A DNA stretch of 6,877 bases from Alphaproteobacteria bacterium (GTDB lineage Bacteria; Pseudomonadota; Alphaproteobacteria; Caulobacterales; Maricaulaceae): contig JAUIEH010000147.1 of NCBI GenBank assembly GCA_030428405.1, positions 1 through 6,877 of the forward strand, written 5' to 3'. Below, piece by piece: positions 6,037 through 6,877 of this stretch. The notes beneath the pieces are model-generated. The model saw only the letters and a list, made by a program, of their open reading frames with translations. It searched no databases and had not been told where the DNA came from. Numbering within the stretch: the stretch's first letter is position 1; the number at the start of each line of letters is the position of its first letter. The position numbers were made by a program, and so were the translations under genes.

Positions 6037-6877
6037 ATGATCGACGAATCCGCGCTTGAAGGCGTCGTGGGCGCCGCGGTCGAAGGCGCCGCTGCAGATG
6101 CAGCGGCGCCGAAAGTCTATCCCAGCGTTCGCCGTCGCTCACGCCGCGTAAGGCCTGGCGATGCGTGCCGGAACTGCGGCATCGCTCTTAGCGACGCCTA
6201 TTGCGGTCATTGCGGTCAGTTGGCGGATGATTTTCACCGTCCCTTCTGGTCGCTGTTCGCTGAAGCGCTTGAAGATATTTTTTCCTTCGAAGGACGCTTC
6301 ATTCGGACCGTGCCGCGTCTGCTTCTGAGGCCCGGCCAGGTTTCGCAGCTCTATGTCCGCGGCGCGCGCGCGCGTTTTGTTGCGCCGTTTCGCCTGTTCA
6401 TCTTCGCATCGATCGTCTTCTTCCTCGCCTTTTCGATCCGTTCAGGCGACGCCTCCGAGTGGTTCGACAACGCCAATGTCATCGACGAGCAACAAGTCGT
6501 CGAAGCCAGCGCGGATATTGATCGCGCGCTGGAGGAGCTGCGCGCGGACGGCGACGCGCCGGAAGGCGTTGTGGCGGGATTGGAAGCGGCGCGCGCGCGG
6601 CTTGAAAGCGCGGAGACCGACATTGAGACAGCTGATGAAGCCGCCGCGGAGCTGCAAGCTGAAAATCGACGCCGCGCCGGCCAATGCGCCGTGCGTGCGG
6701 GGCTGATTCCTGAAGAGCCTATCTCACCTGATTGCCGTGCGGCGGCTGAGGCGACCGGCGCCGACATGAACATGTCGTTCGGCGGCCTCGAAGAATTGCC
6801 GCTCGCTCAGCGAGAGTGGCTGTCGGAGCGGATCGGCGCAGCCATAGAGCGGCCGGAGGACTGGATTGCAGCGATGC
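6037..6877 (+). CDS. DUF3667-type zinc-ribbon membrane protein (C-terminus cut off by window edge)
   Basis: 280 residues are visible with no stop. A cytoplasmic zinc ribbon CRNCGIALSDAYCGHCGQ (C44, C47, C56, C59) is followed by the DUF3667 core: FHRPFWSLFAEALEDIFSFEGRFIRTVPRLLLRPGQVSQLYVRGARARFVAPFRLF (about 66-121). A membrane helix follows at about 119-134. Residues 149-214 form an acidic, alanine-rich stretch with many Glu, Ala and Leu residues, a likely coiled coil. C217 and C233 come after it. Further membrane helices are expected beyond the window. The family has no established biochemical function that I know of. ATG 6037 is the first start after an in-frame TAA at 6016-6018; GGGAAG sits directly before it, unusually close. 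GTG 6067 with AAGG at 6059-6062 is the alternative start. No start codon lies between the hairpin at 6085-6110 and the zinc ribbon. It begins 31 bases after oppA in the same direction, so cotranscription is likely. Confidence 0.82.
   Translation, partial: MIDESALEGVVGAAVEGAAADAAAPKVYPSVRRRSRRVRPGDACRNCGIALSDAYCGHCGQLADDFHRPFWSLFAEALEDIFSFEGRFIRTVPRLLLRPGQVSQLYVRGARARFVAPFRLFIFASIVFFLAFSIRSGDASEWFDNANVIDEQQVVEASADIDRALEELRADGDAPEGVVAGLEAARARLESAETDIETADEAAAELQAENRRRAGQCAVRAGLIPEEPISPDCRAAAEATGADMNMSFGGLEELPLAQREWLSERIGAAIERPEDWIAAM
6085..6110. repeat. Perfect 11-bp inverted repeat inside the DUF3667 reading frame
   Basis: GGCGCCGCTGC at 6085-6095 and GCAGCGGCGCC at 6100-6110 are exact reverse complements around the loop AGAT. 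The stem is almost all G/C and would be very stable in RNA. It is 80 bases after the oppA stop and 48 bases into the next gene, where it encodes residues 17-25 (GAAADAAAP). No T-run follows. It may slow translation, shield the oppA transcript end, or simply reflect alanine codons. Confidence 0.75.

Overview
The window is GC-rich (low 60s percent by eye) with dense, short-gapped genes and strong G/C bias at third codon positions. An alphaproteobacterium is likely, perhaps near Caulobacterales/Hyphomonadaceae. This placement is inference: it rests on base composition and on recognising the style of the DUF3667 protein and of the small exported two-cysteine protein. No rRNA, tRNA, CRISPR array, phage gene, transposase or insertion sequence is visible.

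Left block (1-1370, minus strand): a two-gene unit. An ATP-grasp-like protein of unknown function (441-1370) is followed 4 bases later by a metallo-beta-lactamase-fold hydrolase (start at 436) whose C-terminal half lies outside the window. Both read leftwards, away from the transporter genes.

Divergent gap (1371-1764): 394 bases between the ATP-grasp gene and the first permease gene. It holds one plausible small single-pass membrane protein (1500-1703, plus strand) and no firm promoter.

Transporter block (1765-6005): an oligopeptide-type ABC importer. oppB (1765-2742) and oppC (2739-3671) overlap by ATGA and form the membrane channel. The matching lipoprotein binding protein, oppA-like (4377-6005), lies about 700 bases downstream. 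Between them is an unrelated exported protein gene on the opposite strand (3695-4228). The two OppD/OppF-type ATPases needed to power import are not in the window. The working model is that the OppA lipoprotein captures peptides in the periplasm and OppBC passes them across the inner membrane, driven by ATPases encoded elsewhere.

Right edge (6037-6877, plus strand): the first 280 codons of a DUF3667-type membrane protein with an N-terminal zinc ribbon, one visible membrane segment and a long acidic coiled-coil stretch. It starts 31 bases after oppA and may share its transcript. A perfect 11-bp hairpin lies within its first 75 coding bases.

Most of the window is ordinary transport and housekeeping-type DNA. 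The points most worth a second look are the ATP-grasp/hydrolase pair of unknown function, the opp locus interrupted by an inverted gene and lacking ATPases, the DUF3667 protein beside oppA, and two near-perfect inverted repeats. I see nothing that can honestly be called a demonstrated new system.
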